Assembly: GCF_014764445.1 (NCBI RefSeq)
Contig: NZ_CP061721.1
Location: 2,046,001-2,110,000, forward strand
Direction of reading: 5' to 3'
From: Pseudarthrobacter sp. BIM B-2242
GTDB taxonomy: Bacteria > Actinomycetota > Actinomycetes > Actinomycetales > Micrococcaceae
DNA length: 64,000 bases
The translations under genes were made by a program, and so were the position numbers. The notes under the pieces are model-generated. The model had not been told where the DNA came from and searched no databases. It saw only the letters and a list, made by a program, of their open reading frames with translations. Shown in pieces: positions 52,772 through 61,191 of this stretch. Each line of letters begins with the position of its first letter. The stretch's first letter is position 1.

Positions 52772-53515
52772 GTGCGCGTCCTTACCATTATTCCGACTTA
52801 CAACGAGCTGGAATCGCTGCCCAAAACGCTCCAGCGCCTGCGGGCAGCCGTACCCGCCTCGGACGTTCTGGTGGTGGACGACAACAGCCCCGACGGTACC
52901 GGGCACCTGGCGGACCGCATTGCTGCCGACGATTCCCAGGTCCACGTCCTGCACCGCAAGGGCAAGGAAGGACTCGGTGCCGCCTACATTGCCGGGTTCA
53001 AGTGGGGCCTGGAGGCAGGTTACGACGTCCTGGTGGAAATGGATGCCGACGGCTCCCACCAGCCCGAACAGCTGCCGCAACTGCTCGAAGCCGTTGAGCA
53101 GGGCGCTGACCTTGCGATGGGTTCCCGCTGGGTCCCGGGGGGCAGCGTGGTTAACTGGCCGCTGTACCGGCAGGCTATTTCGCGCGTGGGCAGCACTTAC
53201 GCACGGCTGATGCTGGGCCTGAAGATCAAGGACGTCACCGGCGGCTACCGCGCCTTCCGCAGAACCACGCTCGAAAGACTGAACCTCGATCAGGTTGATT
53301 CAGTGGGGTATGGCTTCCAGGTGGACCTGGCATGGCGTGTTGCCAAGATGGGCCTCAGGATCGAGGAGCGGCCCATCACTTTCGTCGAGCGCGAACTCGG
53401 CGCCTCCAAGATGAGCGGCAACATTGTGGTCGAGGCCATGATCAATGTCACCAGGTGGGGTCTTCAGGCACGCTGGAACAAACTAACGGGCAAGAAAGCC
53501 CCGGCTCAGGGTTAA
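52772..53515 (+). CDS. Polyprenol monophosphomannose synthase-like glycosyltransferase (GT2)
   Basis: 247 residues. GT-A fold with LTIIPTYNELESLPKTLQRL at the N-terminus, VVDDNSPDGTG as the nucleotide-sugar motif, and EMDADGSHQPEQ containing the metal-binding DXD. The C-terminal end shows TFVERELGASKM. Similar to Ppm1 of mycobacteria, which makes polyprenyl-phosphomannose for lipoglycan and protein mannosylation; the N-terminal acyltransferase domain of fused Ppm1 is absent. GTG start with AGGAAAGG 6 nt before it. Confidence 0.92.
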   Translation: MRVLTIIPTYNELESLPKTLQRLRAAVPASDVLVVDDNSPDGTGHLADRIAADDSQVHVLHRKGKEGLGAAYIAGFKWGLEAGYDVLVEMDADGSHQPEQLPQLLEAVEQGADLAMGSRWVPGGSVVNWPLYRQAISRVGSTYARLMLGLKIKDVTGGYRAFRRTTLERLNLDQVDSVGYGFQVDLAWRVAKMGLRIEERPITFVERELGASKMSGNIVVEAMINVTRWGLQARWNKLTGKKAPAQG

Positions 53516-53550
53516 TACCCTATGGCTGCTTGGCAGCCGGTTAAGTGCGG

Positions 53551-53593
53551 AAGGCCGGCCCGGCAACGTGGATCACGTTGCCGGGCCGGCCTT
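53551..53593. terminator. Bidirectional terminator, Ppm1-like gene / rbpA
   Basis: Perfect 20-bp inverted repeat (aaggccggcccggcaacgtg and its complement) with a 3-nt centre, between convergent genes. Confidence 0.85.
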
Positions 53594-53669
53594 TGCTTTG
53601 CGTTCAGTCCCGGATCGTTGAGGACACCGGAGTCTCAGTGCGCCTCAGTGAGGCATAACTGCCAGTGGG

Positions 53670-54017
53670 TCAGGCGCTGCGCCGTTCACCGCGGCGTTCG
53701 CGCAGGATGGTCAGCCGGTCCTCGAGGATCTGCTCCAGCTCGGGGAGGGAACGGCGCTCCAGCAGCATGTCCCAGTGGGTACGGACAGCCTTTTCGTTGC
53801 TGGTGTCAGGACGTTCGCCATCAACCAGGAGCGCTTCCTTGCCGGTCTTGGAGACCCACACGGGAGGAATTTCAGCCTCTGAAGAGAACGTGACGAAAAC
53901 CTGCTCGCCGTCCTCGCACCGGTATTCCACACGCTGACGCGGAGCCGGCTCGACGCCGGACTCGGTCTCCATGCTCTGCGCGCCAAGGCGCATACCCCGC
54001 AGGCTGCGATCGCTCAT
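53670..54017 (-). CDS. rbpA: RNA polymerase-binding protein RbpA
   Basis: 115 residues, normal length. MSDRSLRGMRLGAQSMETE is the conserved N-terminal segment that enters the polymerase; VEYRCEDGEQVFVTFSSEAE forms the core domain, with one Cys left of the zinc-binding set seen in some homologues; SNEKAVRTHWDMLLERRSLPEL is the sigma-interaction domain, ending in a basic tail. It stabilises sigma-A holoenzyme and open complexes. ATG at 54017 has a GAGGGAGAA ribosome site. Upstream are two promoter-like sites, one resembling SigR promoters. Confidence 0.95.
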   Translation of the reverse strand: MSDRSLRGMRLGAQSMETESGVEPAPRQRVEYRCEDGEQVFVTFSSEAEIPPVWVSKTGKEALLVDGERPDTSNEKAVRTHWDMLLERRSLPELEQILEDRLTILRERRGERRSA

Positions 54018-54118
54018 GTTTTCTCCCTCTGGTCGGTTCGCGGAGCAAGGCCCCACGCCATCCGATGCGACGTAACCGCACCGGACTGTTGTGTGCACTG
54101 TGCTGCATCATAAGATTC

Positions 54119-54144
54119 AACGCATTGCGAAGCGTTCTTGTTCC
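54119..54144 (-). promoter_or_regulatory. SigR-like promoter of rbpA
   Basis: On the minus strand GGAAC, 18 nt, GTT, matching the ECF sigma SigR/SigH consensus. It sits about 100 nt before rbpA. In Streptomyces, rbpA is known to have a SigR-dependent promoter. Confidence 0.6.
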
Positions 54145-54175
54145 AGCGGATCTGGTCCGACCGGACAAACACTCA

Positions 54176-54204
54176 ATTATACCGGTATGCATGCCCGCCG
54201 CCAA
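54176..54204 (-). promoter_or_regulatory. Sigma-A-like promoter of rbpA
   Basis: TTGGCG, 17-bp spacer, consensus TATAAT at 54176-54181 on the minus strand. It would make a leader of about 150 nt that includes the SigR-like site. Confidence 0.5.
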
Positions 54205-54236
54205 ACGGTGGCGGTGAACTGCATACCGCGGAACGC

Positions 54237-54276
54237 CAGGAGGCCGTGCCGCCTGGTAGGGCAGCACGGCCTCCTG
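54237..54276 (-). terminator. Terminator after the slipin gene
   Basis: Perfect 13-bp arms (caggaggccgtgc / gcacggcctcctg), 14-nt loop, 15 bases past the slipin stop. Confidence 0.7.
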
Positions 54277-54290
54277 AAGGCGTAGCCGGG

Positions 54291-55232
54291 TTAGGGCTGC
54301 TTGGCGGGTTCCTCATCGAAGAGTCCGCCGCCGGCCCGGGGATCAGGGTTGGTGCCGCCTAATGCGTTGCCAATGCCCTTGAGTGCTTCCCCGACCTCGC
54401 TGGGGATGATCCACAGCTTGTTGGAGGATCCTTCGGCGAGCTTGGGAAGCGTCTGCAGGTACTGGTAGGCCAGCAGTTTCTGATCGGGGTTTCCCTTGTG
54501 GATCGCGTCGAAGACCTTTTGGATGGCCTGCGCTTCACCGTCCGCGCGGAGGATGGCGGCCTTGGCGTCACCTTCCGCCGCGAGGATGGAGGCCTGCCGC
54601 TGTCCCTCGGCCGTCAGGATGGCTGACTGCTTGGTGCCTTCCGCAGTGAGGATCGCTGCGCGGCGGTCACGCTCGGCCCGCATCTGCTTCTCCATCGAAT
54701 CCTGGATCGAGTGGGGCGGGTCGATGGCCTTCAGCTCGACACGGGAGACCCGGATTCCCCAACGGCCGGTTGCCTCATCAAGGACGCCGCGCAGCTGACC
54801 GTTGATCTGGTCGCGGGAAGTCAGGGCCTCTTCAAGATTCAAGCCACCAACGACGTTACGCAGCGTGGTGGTGGTGAGCTGCTCCACGGCCTGGATGTAG
54901 TTGGCGATTTCATAGGTTGCTGCACGTGGATCCGTGACCTGGAAATAGACCACCGTGTCGATGGAAACCACCAGGTTGTCCTCGGTGATGACCGGCTGCG
55001 GCGGAAAGGACACCACCTGTTCCCGGAGGTCCAGGAGCGGCAGGAGCCGGTCCACAAACGGGATCAGGATGGTCAGGCCCGGGTTCAGCGTGCGCTGGTA
55101 CTTACCCAGCCGCTCAACGACGCCCGCCCTCGCCTGCGGAATGATCCGCACCGAGCGGACCAGAACAATTATCACGAACACGATCAGGACCACCAGCACA
55201 ATGGCCAAGGCGACTCCTCCTGCGTTATCCAT
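54291..55232 (-). CDS. SPFH/Band 7 (slipin) membrane protein
   Basis: 313 residues. One N-terminal membrane segment (GVALAIVLVVLIVFVIIVL), then the Band 7/SPFH domain (RIIPQARAGVVERLGKYQRT ... TEDNLVVSIDTVVYFQVTD), then a long helical region with a near-tandem AILTAEG repeat (RRAAILTAEGTKQSAILTAEG and similar), as in stomatins. Forms oligomeric membrane microdomain scaffolds. ATG at 55232 has AAGGAG 6 nt before it. Lies 55 bases after the NfeD gene, its usual partner. Confidence 0.93.
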   Translation of the reverse strand: MDNAGGVALAIVLVVLIVFVIIVLVRSVRIIPQARAGVVERLGKYQRTLNPGLTILIPFVDRLLPLLDLREQVVSFPPQPVITEDNLVVSIDTVVYFQVTDPRAATYEIANYIQAVEQLTTTTLRNVVGGLNLEEALTSRDQINGQLRGVLDEATGRWGIRVSRVELKAIDPPHSIQDSMEKQMRAERDRRAAILTAEGTKQSAILTAEGQRQASILAAEGDAKAAILRADGEAQAIQKVFDAIHKGNPDQKLLAYQYLQTLPKLAEGSSNKLWIIPSEVGEALKGIGNALGGTNPDPRAGGGLFDEEPAKQP

Positions 55233-55287
55233 ACATCTCCTTAACCCCAATTATTAGGCTGTATAAAACACTCTTGGTGACGCTGAC

Positions 55288-55752
55288 CTAGGACTGGTCT
55301 GTTTGCTCCTGCGGTGCAGATACCACGGCAGTGGCGCCGTCGATGGCGGAGACCACCGCTTTTTTGCCGGCGGGCAGGACATCACCGGCGGACCGGGCGC
55401 TCCATACATCTCCGCCGATTTTCACCAGGCCGCCAGTAGAGGTCACGGCTTCCATGACCAGTGCCTGCTCACCGATCAGCCGGTCCACGTTGGTGCGCTG
55501 CTCGGCAGGCCCCTTTTTCAAATGGCTGAGGGCAACCGGGCGGACAAAGGCGATCATCAGCAGGGACACCACACAGAAAACCACGATCTGCAGCCACAGG
55601 TCGGCGCCGGCGAAATCCGCCACAATGGCGGCGAGCGTACCGCCGCCGAGCATGATGAAGAACAGGTCAAGCGTGATCATCTCGATCACCGCGAATGCGA
55701 GGAAAGCTGTGAGCCATAACGCCCACCAGTTTTCACCGAGCCATTCAAACAT
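55288..55752 (-). CDS. NfeD-family membrane protein
   Basis: 154 residues. Three or four N-terminal membrane segments (WALWLTAFLAFAVIEMITLDLFF, LWLQIVVFCVVSLLMIAFV) and a C-terminal OB-fold domain from about residue 85 (RLIGEQALVMEAV ... GGLVKIGGDVWSARSAG). It is the short NfeD1b type, without the ClpP-like protease domain. NfeD proteins are paired with slipins, and the slipin gene follows. No reaction is known. Confidence 0.92.
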   Translation of the reverse strand: MFEWLGENWWALWLTAFLAFAVIEMITLDLFFIMLGGGTLAAIVADFAGADLWLQIVVFCVVSLLMIAFVRPVALSHLKKGPAEQRTNVDRLIGEQALVMEAVTSTGGLVKIGGDVWSARSAGDVLPAGKKAVVSAIDGATAVVSAPQEQTDQS

Positions 55753-55855
55753 TCCGTCCCCCTTGACCTTCCGGTAGCTGTCTATCTATCCTAGTCCGCC
55801 CGAAAGCCGGGCGGCAGGTCGCTGGCGGAGGGGGCACCCGAACGTGGCCAAGTCG

Positions 55856-56740
55856 TTACGGGGAAGGCCGTGCCTGCCGGAAGACCGAGATCCGGAACAG
55901 CGCATCCACCGCGGAGACCGGCTCCCTCCCAGTAAGTTTGGCGGCAATCGTTGCCCTGTCCAGGTGATGGCCAGCGGGCCCCATGTACGCCAAGTCGGCC
56001 ATTTCCGCGGGTGTCAGCATCATCCGGATATCAACATCCCGGGTTGATTCAGGCACGAAATGGCCGGCGAGGGATTCCGCCAGCCTGGCATCCTTCGCGT
56101 TTTCAATGGCCAGCATCCCGGTTTGGCCGGCCAGGGCCGCCAGGTGTCCCGGACGCGGCGTGACCACCACCAGGCGGCCACCGGGGCGGAGGACACGGGC
56201 GAACCCGGCGGCGTTCCGGGGCGCAAAGATGACCGTCACGACGTCGACTGCGGCGTCTGCCACCGGGAGCGGCTGCCAGACGTCGCAGGCGAGGTTGATG
56301 GCCTCGGGGTTGAGGCGGGCTGCGCGCCGCAGGGCGAATTTGGAGATGTCGAGTCCGATGGCCGTGACGTCGTCGCTGATCCGGCTGACGTCGTCGAGCA
56401 CTGCCCGGAGGTAGTGACCCGTGCCGGTGCCCGAATCCAGGACCGTGAACGGCGTTCCGGGGCGGACCATGGCGAGGACGGCGTGTGAAACAGCTTCCGC
56501 CAGGGGACGGTAGTGTCCGGCGTCGAGAAACGTGAACCGGGCCGCCACCATCTCCGCAGAGTCGGCTTCGAAGACGGTTCCCTTGCCGACCAGCAGATTG
56601 AAGTAGCCCTGCTTGGCCGCATCGAAGCTGTGCCCGGCTCCGCACACCAAGGCACGGCGGCCCGCCTCACCGGGGGTGGGGACCTTTAGCCTTCCGCCGC
56701 ACAGGGGGCAGCGCAGCGGAGGGGGAGCGGAAGACGGCAT
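55856..56740 (-). CDS. 23S rRNA (guanine-N1) methyltransferase (RlmA/RrmA family)
   Basis: 294 residues. N-terminal zinc finger from residue 8: LRCPLCGGRLKV, then LVCGAGHSFDAAKQGYFNLL (Cys-Cys-Cys-His). The SAM motif is TVLDSGTGTGHYL, followed by AIGLDISKFALRRAARL. This is the RlmAI/RlmAII (TlrB-like) architecture, enzymes that methylate helix 35 of 23S rRNA at G745 or G748, the latter linked to tylosin resistance; which position applies here is not clear. ATG at 56740 with TAAGAT 6 nt upstream, divergent from the S9 peptidase. Confidence 0.88.
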   Translation of the reverse strand: MPSSAPPPLRCPLCGGRLKVPTPGEAGRRALVCGAGHSFDAAKQGYFNLLVGKGTVFEADSAEMVAARFTFLDAGHYRPLAEAVSHAVLAMVRPGTPFTVLDSGTGTGHYLRAVLDDVSRISDDVTAIGLDISKFALRRAARLNPEAINLACDVWQPLPVADAAVDVVTVIFAPRNAAGFARVLRPGGRLVVVTPRPGHLAALAGQTGMLAIENAKDARLAESLAGHFVPESTRDVDIRMMLTPAEMADLAYMGPAGHHLDRATIAAKLTGREPVSAVDALFRISVFRQARPSP

Positions 56741-56746
56741 TGCACC

Positions 56747-56752
56747 ATCTTA
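56747..56752 (-). promoter_or_regulatory. -10 element of the RlmA-type gene
   Basis: TAAGAT, 6 nt before the ATG at 56740. Confidence 0.45.
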
Positions 56753-56837
56753 GGGCGGCGCCGGCGCGGTTCCACCGGCGCCGGTGCCTCCCGGGCATAA
56801 CGGGGCGTTGCTGTTCGGTCGCGGCCCCGCCGCACGT

Positions 56838-56843
56838 TAGGCT
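56838..56843 (+). promoter_or_regulatory. -10 element of the S9 peptidase gene
   Basis: TAGGCT, 7 nt before the GTG at 56851. It faces the RlmA element across a 110-base divergent gap. Confidence 0.4.
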
Positions 56844-56850
56844 CACGTGG

Positions 56851-58833
56851 GTGAAGCCAGAACACCTCCCGCTGCTCAACTCCGTTTCGCCCCCGGCCGT
56901 CCACCCGGACGGCAGCCGCGCGGTGGTTTCGGTGACCCGGCCGGAATTCGACGCTGACGCCTACACGGGCCAGCTGTGGAATGTTCCGCTGGACCAGGAG
57001 AAACTGCCGCGCCGGATCACGCGGGGCGTCCGGGACACGGCCCCGGCTTTCTCACCCGACGGGCTGGTGCTGGCCTTCCTGCGGTCGGACGGGGCGTCGT
57101 CGAAAGCTCAGCTCTGCGTGGTGGAGGCCGACGGCGGGGAACCGCAGGTCATCACGGAGCGGCTTCTCGGAGTGGAATCTTTCTCGTGGTCGCCTGACTC
57201 ACACCGGATCGTTTTCAGTTCCCGCGAGCCGGAGGCCGGGCGCTATGGCAGCGTGGAAGACGTCGCGGCGGACGCAGAGGAGCCGCGGCTTATTTCGACG
57301 CTCCAGTACAGGCTCAACGGGGTGGGCTACACCCGCGACAGGCCAAGGCAATTGTTCCTTCTGGACGTTCCTGAGCTCGGCGGCGAGCCGGCTGCGCCGC
57401 TCCCGGAGTCCGTTCAGCTGACCCGCTTCACCACGGATACCGCCAGCGGGACCTTCAGTGCCGACGGGTCTGCCGTCTACTTCGCTGCGGCACCTTCGGA
57501 CGGCGACGACGTGCTGGCCACCAGCATCTACCGGGTGTCGGCAACGGGCGGCGAACCCGCGGAAGTCGATCTTCCGGCCGCCCCGCCGCAGTCAGTACTG
57601 GATGTCCGCGAATCCAGGGACGGCCAGTGGCTGTTCTTCATTGCCCGGGACCTTGGCGGGTCCGGCAGGGATTTTGTGGCGCGCAACGCCGTGCTGTGCT
57701 GTGTACCTGCGGGCGGCGGCCGGCCTGTTCCGTTGACGGACCCGGAGATGATGGACGTCGCCGCTCCCGGCAGCCGGATCGAGCTTCGCGGCCCGGACCG
57801 TGTTCTGGTCCTCAACAACGCGCAGGGCACAGTGGAACTCCTGGAGCTGGGAGCAACGGGTGATCATTCTCTGCTGGTGCATGGGGACAAGGCCGTGACC
57901 GGAGCCGCCTGGTCGGGTGGTTCGCTTTTTGTTTCCTTCGCCGATCCCTCTACCCACGGGGATCTCGCAGTGCTTGATGACGGCCAGCTACGGATCCTGA
58001 CAGACTTTTCGGCGGCCCTGAGGACCCAGGCGGACCTTGTGGTGCCGCAGGAGCTGACGTTCGATGCGCCCGACGGCTATCCCGTTCACGGATGGCTGGT
58101 TCGGCCCGCGGGCAAGGGTCCGCACCCCGTCCTGCTGAACATCCACGGTGGTCCCTTCAGCCAGTTCACTGTGGCTTTGTTTGACGAGGCCCAGGTCTAC
58201 GTGGCGGCAGGCTATGCCGTTCTGATGTGCAATCCGCGCGGCTCTGCCGGCTACGGCCGGGACCATGGGCTGGCCATCCGGGGCCGGTTTGGCACCGATG
58301 ACATGCGGGACGTCCTGGCATTCCTGGACGGCGCCCTGGCACGATTTCCAACGCTCGACGCAGGCCGCCTGGGCATCATGGGCGGCTCCTACGGCGGCTA
58401 CCTCACGGCCTGGACCATCGCGCACCACCACAGGTTCAAGGCAGCCATCGTCGAGCGGGGATTCCTGGACCCGGTCAGCTTCGAGGGCTCGGCGGACATC
58501 GGCTGGTACTTCGGCGGCGAATATCTGGGTGACTCAGCGGAGGCGCTTGCGGCCCAAAGCCCGCTCGGACACGTAGCCCGGGTCCGGACACCAACCCTCG
58601 TGATCCACAGCGAGGACGATCTTCGCTGCCCGTTGGAACAGGGCCAGCGCTACTACACGGCTCTGAAACGGCAGGGGACGGAAGCCCGGCTGCTGATATT
58701 CCCCGGCGAGGACCACGAACTCTCCCGGTCAGGACGTCCCCGGCACCGGCGGCAGCGGTTCGAGCACATCCTGCGCTGGTGGGCCCGGTACCTTCCGACA
58801 GCGTCCAACCCTGCGGAGGTCCCACAGGGTTGA
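56851..58833 (+). CDS. S9-family prolyl oligopeptidase-like serine peptidase
   Basis: 660 residues. A seven-bladed beta-propeller fills residues 1-400 (TolB-like repeats, such as FSWSPDSHRIVFSS), and an alpha/beta-hydrolase domain follows: nucleophile Ser513 in GGSYGGYLTAW, Asp589 in HSEDDLRCP and His622 in GEDHELSRSG. Resembles acylaminoacyl-peptidase/dipeptidyl-peptidase enzymes. No signal peptide, so cytoplasmic. GTG at 56851 is chosen because homology begins at VKPEHLPLLNSVSPPAV and the -10 element sits 7 nt before it; longer frames reach into the divergent promoter. Confidence 0.93.
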   Translation: MKPEHLPLLNSVSPPAVHPDGSRAVVSVTRPEFDADAYTGQLWNVPLDQEKLPRRITRGVRDTAPAFSPDGLVLAFLRSDGASSKAQLCVVEADGGEPQVITERLLGVESFSWSPDSHRIVFSSREPEAGRYGSVEDVAADAEEPRLISTLQYRLNGVGYTRDRPRQLFLLDVPELGGEPAAPLPESVQLTRFTTDTASGTFSADGSAVYFAAAPSDGDDVLATSIYRVSATGGEPAEVDLPAAPPQSVLDVRESRDGQWLFFIARDLGGSGRDFVARNAVLCCVPAGGGRPVPLTDPEMMDVAAPGSRIELRGPDRVLVLNNAQGTVELLELGATGDHSLLVHGDKAVTGAAWSGGSLFVSFADPSTHGDLAVLDDGQLRILTDFSAALRTQADLVVPQELTFDAPDGYPVHGWLVRPAGKGPHPVLLNIHGGPFSQFTVALFDEAQVYVAAGYAVLMCNPRGSAGYGRDHGLAIRGRFGTDDMRDVLAFLDGALARFPTLDAGRLGIMGGSYGGYLTAWTIAHHHRFKAAIVERGFLDPVSFEGSADIGWYFGGEYLGDSAEALAAQSPLGHVARVRTPTLVIHSEDDLRCPLEQGQRYYTALKRQGTEARLLIFPGEDHELSRSGRPRHRRQRFEHILRWWARYLPTASNPAEVPQG

Positions 58834-58846
58834 TCGGCCGACCCCC

Positions 58847-59512
58847 TCAGGAAGCGTCGGGGAGGAAGCCCAACGCAGCGCGGGCCTTGCCGATACCGGG
58901 TTCAGACCAGTTGGCGGCATACTCAGCGTTGCTGCTCAAGGACCGCAGCTCGGCACGGTCAATGTAGAGGGTGCCGTGCAGGTGATCGGTTTCGTGCTGC
59001 ACGATCCGGGCCTGCCAGCCCTCGAATTCCTGTTCCATGCCCAGGCCGCCGGGCGTTTCAAACTGGAGCCGCACACGTTCGTGGCGCACCACGACAGCCT
59101 GCAGACCGCTGAGCGACAGGCACCCTTCAAAGAAGGCAGCGGTTTCCCCGCCGACGGGCGTGTAGCGCGGGTTGAGGACGGCCAGGAAGTCCAACGGGGT
59201 GCGGTGCCGCACGGCAGCCACGTCCGGGTCGACATCGAACCGGTCCTCGAGTACCGCGAGCTGGAGCGGAATCCCGATCTGCGGGGCGGCGAGCCCTACG
59301 CCCGGCGCCTCGTGCATCACCCGGCGCATCAGGGCGATCAGCTGGTCCAGCTCGGCGGCGGGGATCTGGCCGTCAAAGGCGGCGGCAGGCTGGCGGAGCA
59401 CGGGATGCCCGGCCTGCACGATCGGTGGCAACGCATCGGCGGCCAGCATCTCCTGGACCCGTTCCCGAAGGTGCCGGGGTGTGAACGGTGTCGGCGGCGA
59501 TACGGCAGTCAT
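58847..59512 (-). CDS. def: Peptide deformylase
   Basis: 221 residues, slightly longer than the E. coli enzyme (169) through N- and C-terminal extensions. The three motifs are intact: GVGLAAPQIGI, EGCLSLSG with the metal-binding Cys, and VQHETDHLHG with the HExxH metal ligands. It removes the formyl group from the initiator Met of nascent proteins. ATG at 59512 with TAGGCT 6 nt upstream. Convergent with the S9 peptidase, divergent from the NTF2-like gene. Confidence 0.95.
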   Translation of the reverse strand: MTAVSPPTPFTPRHLRERVQEMLAADALPPIVQAGHPVLRQPAAAFDGQIPAAELDQLIALMRRVMHEAPGVGLAAPQIGIPLQLAVLEDRFDVDPDVAAVRHRTPLDFLAVLNPRYTPVGGETAAFFEGCLSLSGLQAVVVRHERVRLQFETPGGLGMEQEFEGWQARIVQHETDHLHGTLYIDRAELRSLSSNAEYAANWSEPGIGKARAALGFLPDAS

Positions 59513-59518
59513 GGGGAA

Positions 59519-59524
59519 AGCCTA
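59519..59524 (-). promoter_or_regulatory. -10 element of def
   Basis: TAGGCT, 6 nt before the ATG at 59512. Confidence 0.45.
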
Positions 59525-59558
59525 ACGGCGGAAGGACGGGGCTGCAGGCCACGTCAGT

Positions 59559-59564
59559 TAGTGT
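59559..59564 (+). promoter_or_regulatory. -10 element of the NTF2-like gene
   Basis: TAGTGT, 7 nt before the ATG at 59572, 34 bases from the def element on the other strand. Confidence 0.4.
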
Positions 59565-59571
59565 CGATGCC

Positions 59572-59991
59572 ATGTCAGAACCGATTTCCTCGGATCCCGT
59601 CGCACTGAAATGCGTCCTGGATTTTGTCAGCACCCTCGAAGTCGGAGGCGGCGGAGACGCCCTCCGGCCCTTCCTAGCCCCGGAATTCCGCCTGTTCGAG
59701 GCGCCGCACCTGCTCGCCCCCGAAGGCTCCACGCGCACTCTGGAACAGGTCCTTGCAGGTGCCGAGCAAAGCGGCGAGGTGGTAGCCGACCAGAAGTTCG
59801 AGATCCGGCGCACAACCTGCGAAGGTGGCCGCGTTGTCCTTGAGGCCGATTGGTCAGCCACCATCCTGATGGACCTGAAATACTGGGACGCCGGCGAGAC
59901 CATCCGGGCCCGGACGTCATCAGTCTTCGAGGTCCGCGACGGGTTGATTGTCAGCCAGGACAGCTACGACTGCTACTTCCGGAACACCTGA
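59572..59991 (+). CDS. NTF2/SnoaL-like fold protein
   Basis: 139 residues: an N-terminal helix (VALKCVLDFVSTLEVGGGG), then the strand-rich core FLAPEFRLFEAPHLLAP, and RARTSSVFEVRDGLIVSQDS near the end. This is the cone-shaped NTF2-like fold, used by isomerases, cyclases or small ligand binders; no catalytic residues can be named with confidence. ATG at 59572. It faces the def gene and precedes the convergent monooxygenase. Function unknown. Confidence 0.82.
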   Translation: MSEPISSDPVALKCVLDFVSTLEVGGGGDALRPFLAPEFRLFEAPHLLAPEGSTRTLEQVLAGAEQSGEVVADQKFEIRRTTCEGGRVVLEADWSATILMDLKYWDAGETIRARTSSVFEVRDGLIVSQDSYDCYFRNT

Positions 59992-60048
59992 CGGGAGGTG
60001 GCGGGGCTCCGCGCCCTGCAGGCACTCCCCGGTGCGGTTCTTTGCGGT

Positions 60049-61191
60049 TCACTGCATGGTGAACCGCCGGGCCACCAGCCTGTTCGCGGCCGGAGCCCCC
60101 GCCACCGCGCCGAGGACCAGATTCCTTGCGTCCAGGAACGGCGGCCCCAACGGGCGCCCCAAGGACATGTTCACCTCGGCCTGCCAGCGTGCACGACCGG
60201 CGGCCCGGCGGCGGCCAACCTCGTAATCCCGGAGACGCCGGCCCACAGGCCTGCCCGCCAGGGATGCACAGATGATCGGTGCGAGCTCCGCTGCGTCAAG
60301 CCAGCCGAGGTTCATGCCCTGGCCGCCAATAGGGCTGATCTCATGTGCAGCATCTCCGATCAGCACGGTCCGTCCTGCCACCAGGCGGGCCGCGATGGCG
60401 GACCCGGGGCTGAAGGCACTCAGCATGGTGTTGGTGTCAGGATCCGGCCGGACGCCGGTGCGGCCGTGCACCAGCCGTGCCAGCTCGCCTGCGTCCGCGT
60501 TCGGTGCCGGGCTGCCCAGCCGTGCCACCCAGCGCCGCTGCCCGCCCGGGAGTGGAAAAGATTCCACGATGCCTCCCCGTTCGAGATACAGCACCGCTTC
60601 CTGGCCGTGGTATCCGTCGGCTGCGAAATCACCCATCAGGTAGTGATCGGGGTAGGACCTGGACAGCACCTTGATCCCGAGCCGGCTGCGGAGCAGTGAC
60701 CGGGCTCCGTCAGCGGCTACCAGTAAACGTGCGGTGATCCGGCTGCCCGCACCGCCGCCCTCAGGCGCGGCAACGGCGACGGTGACCGCACCGCCGTCGT
60801 CCGTTACGTCCGTAACCCGGGTTCCCCGGAGCAGTGCGGAACCGTCCAGTTGGTGCACGCGGCGTTCGAGCAGGAATTCCGTCACGGACTGCGGGAGGGA
60901 CAGGATGAACGGGAAGCGGTCTGAAACGGTGGCGAAGGACATGGAGCCGACCGTCCGGCCACGGCTGAGGGCAGTTCCGCGCCGGATGGGCACGCCGGCA
61001 TCCACCATGTCCCGTGCCACGCCCACGCCGTCCAGGGCTGCCAGGGCCGGGGGGTGAATGCCGATGGCCCTTGAGTGATCCTCACGCCGGAGCCGCTGTT
61101 CAAGGACCCGGACCTTCACGCCTTGCTGGAGGAGCAACGCGGCAAGATAGAGGCCCACGGGTCCGCCGCCACAGATCACCACGTCATCCAC
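60049..61191 (-). CDS. FAD-dependent aromatic monooxygenase
   Basis: 380 residues. The Rossmann FAD motif is VVICGGGPVGLYLAALLLQQ at the start, with LEQR marking the end of strand 2, and VLIGDAAHEISPIGGQGMNLG the second FAD motif of the class A (p-hydroxybenzoate hydroxylase-like) monooxygenases. It hydroxylates an aromatic ring with NAD(P)H and O2. GTG at 61191 overlaps the methyltransferase end by 8 bases; longer versions of the frame are untypical. Third gene of the type III polyketide operon, probably oxidising the resorcinol or pyrone product. Confidence 0.9.
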   Translation of the reverse strand: MDDVVICGGGPVGLYLAALLLQQGVKVRVLEQRLRREDHSRAIGIHPPALAALDGVGVARDMVDAGVPIRRGTALSRGRTVGSMSFATVSDRFPFILSLPQSVTEFLLERRVHQLDGSALLRGTRVTDVTDDGGAVTVAVAAPEGGGAGSRITARLLVAADGARSLLRSRLGIKVLSRSYPDHYLMGDFAADGYHGQEAVLYLERGGIVESFPLPGGQRRWVARLGSPAPNADAGELARLVHGRTGVRPDPDTNTMLSAFSPGSAIAARLVAGRTVLIGDAAHEISPIGGQGMNLGWLDAAELAPIICASLAGRPVGRRLRDYEVGRRRAAGRARWQAEVNMSLGRPLGPPFLDARNLVLGAVAGAPAANRLVARRFTMQ

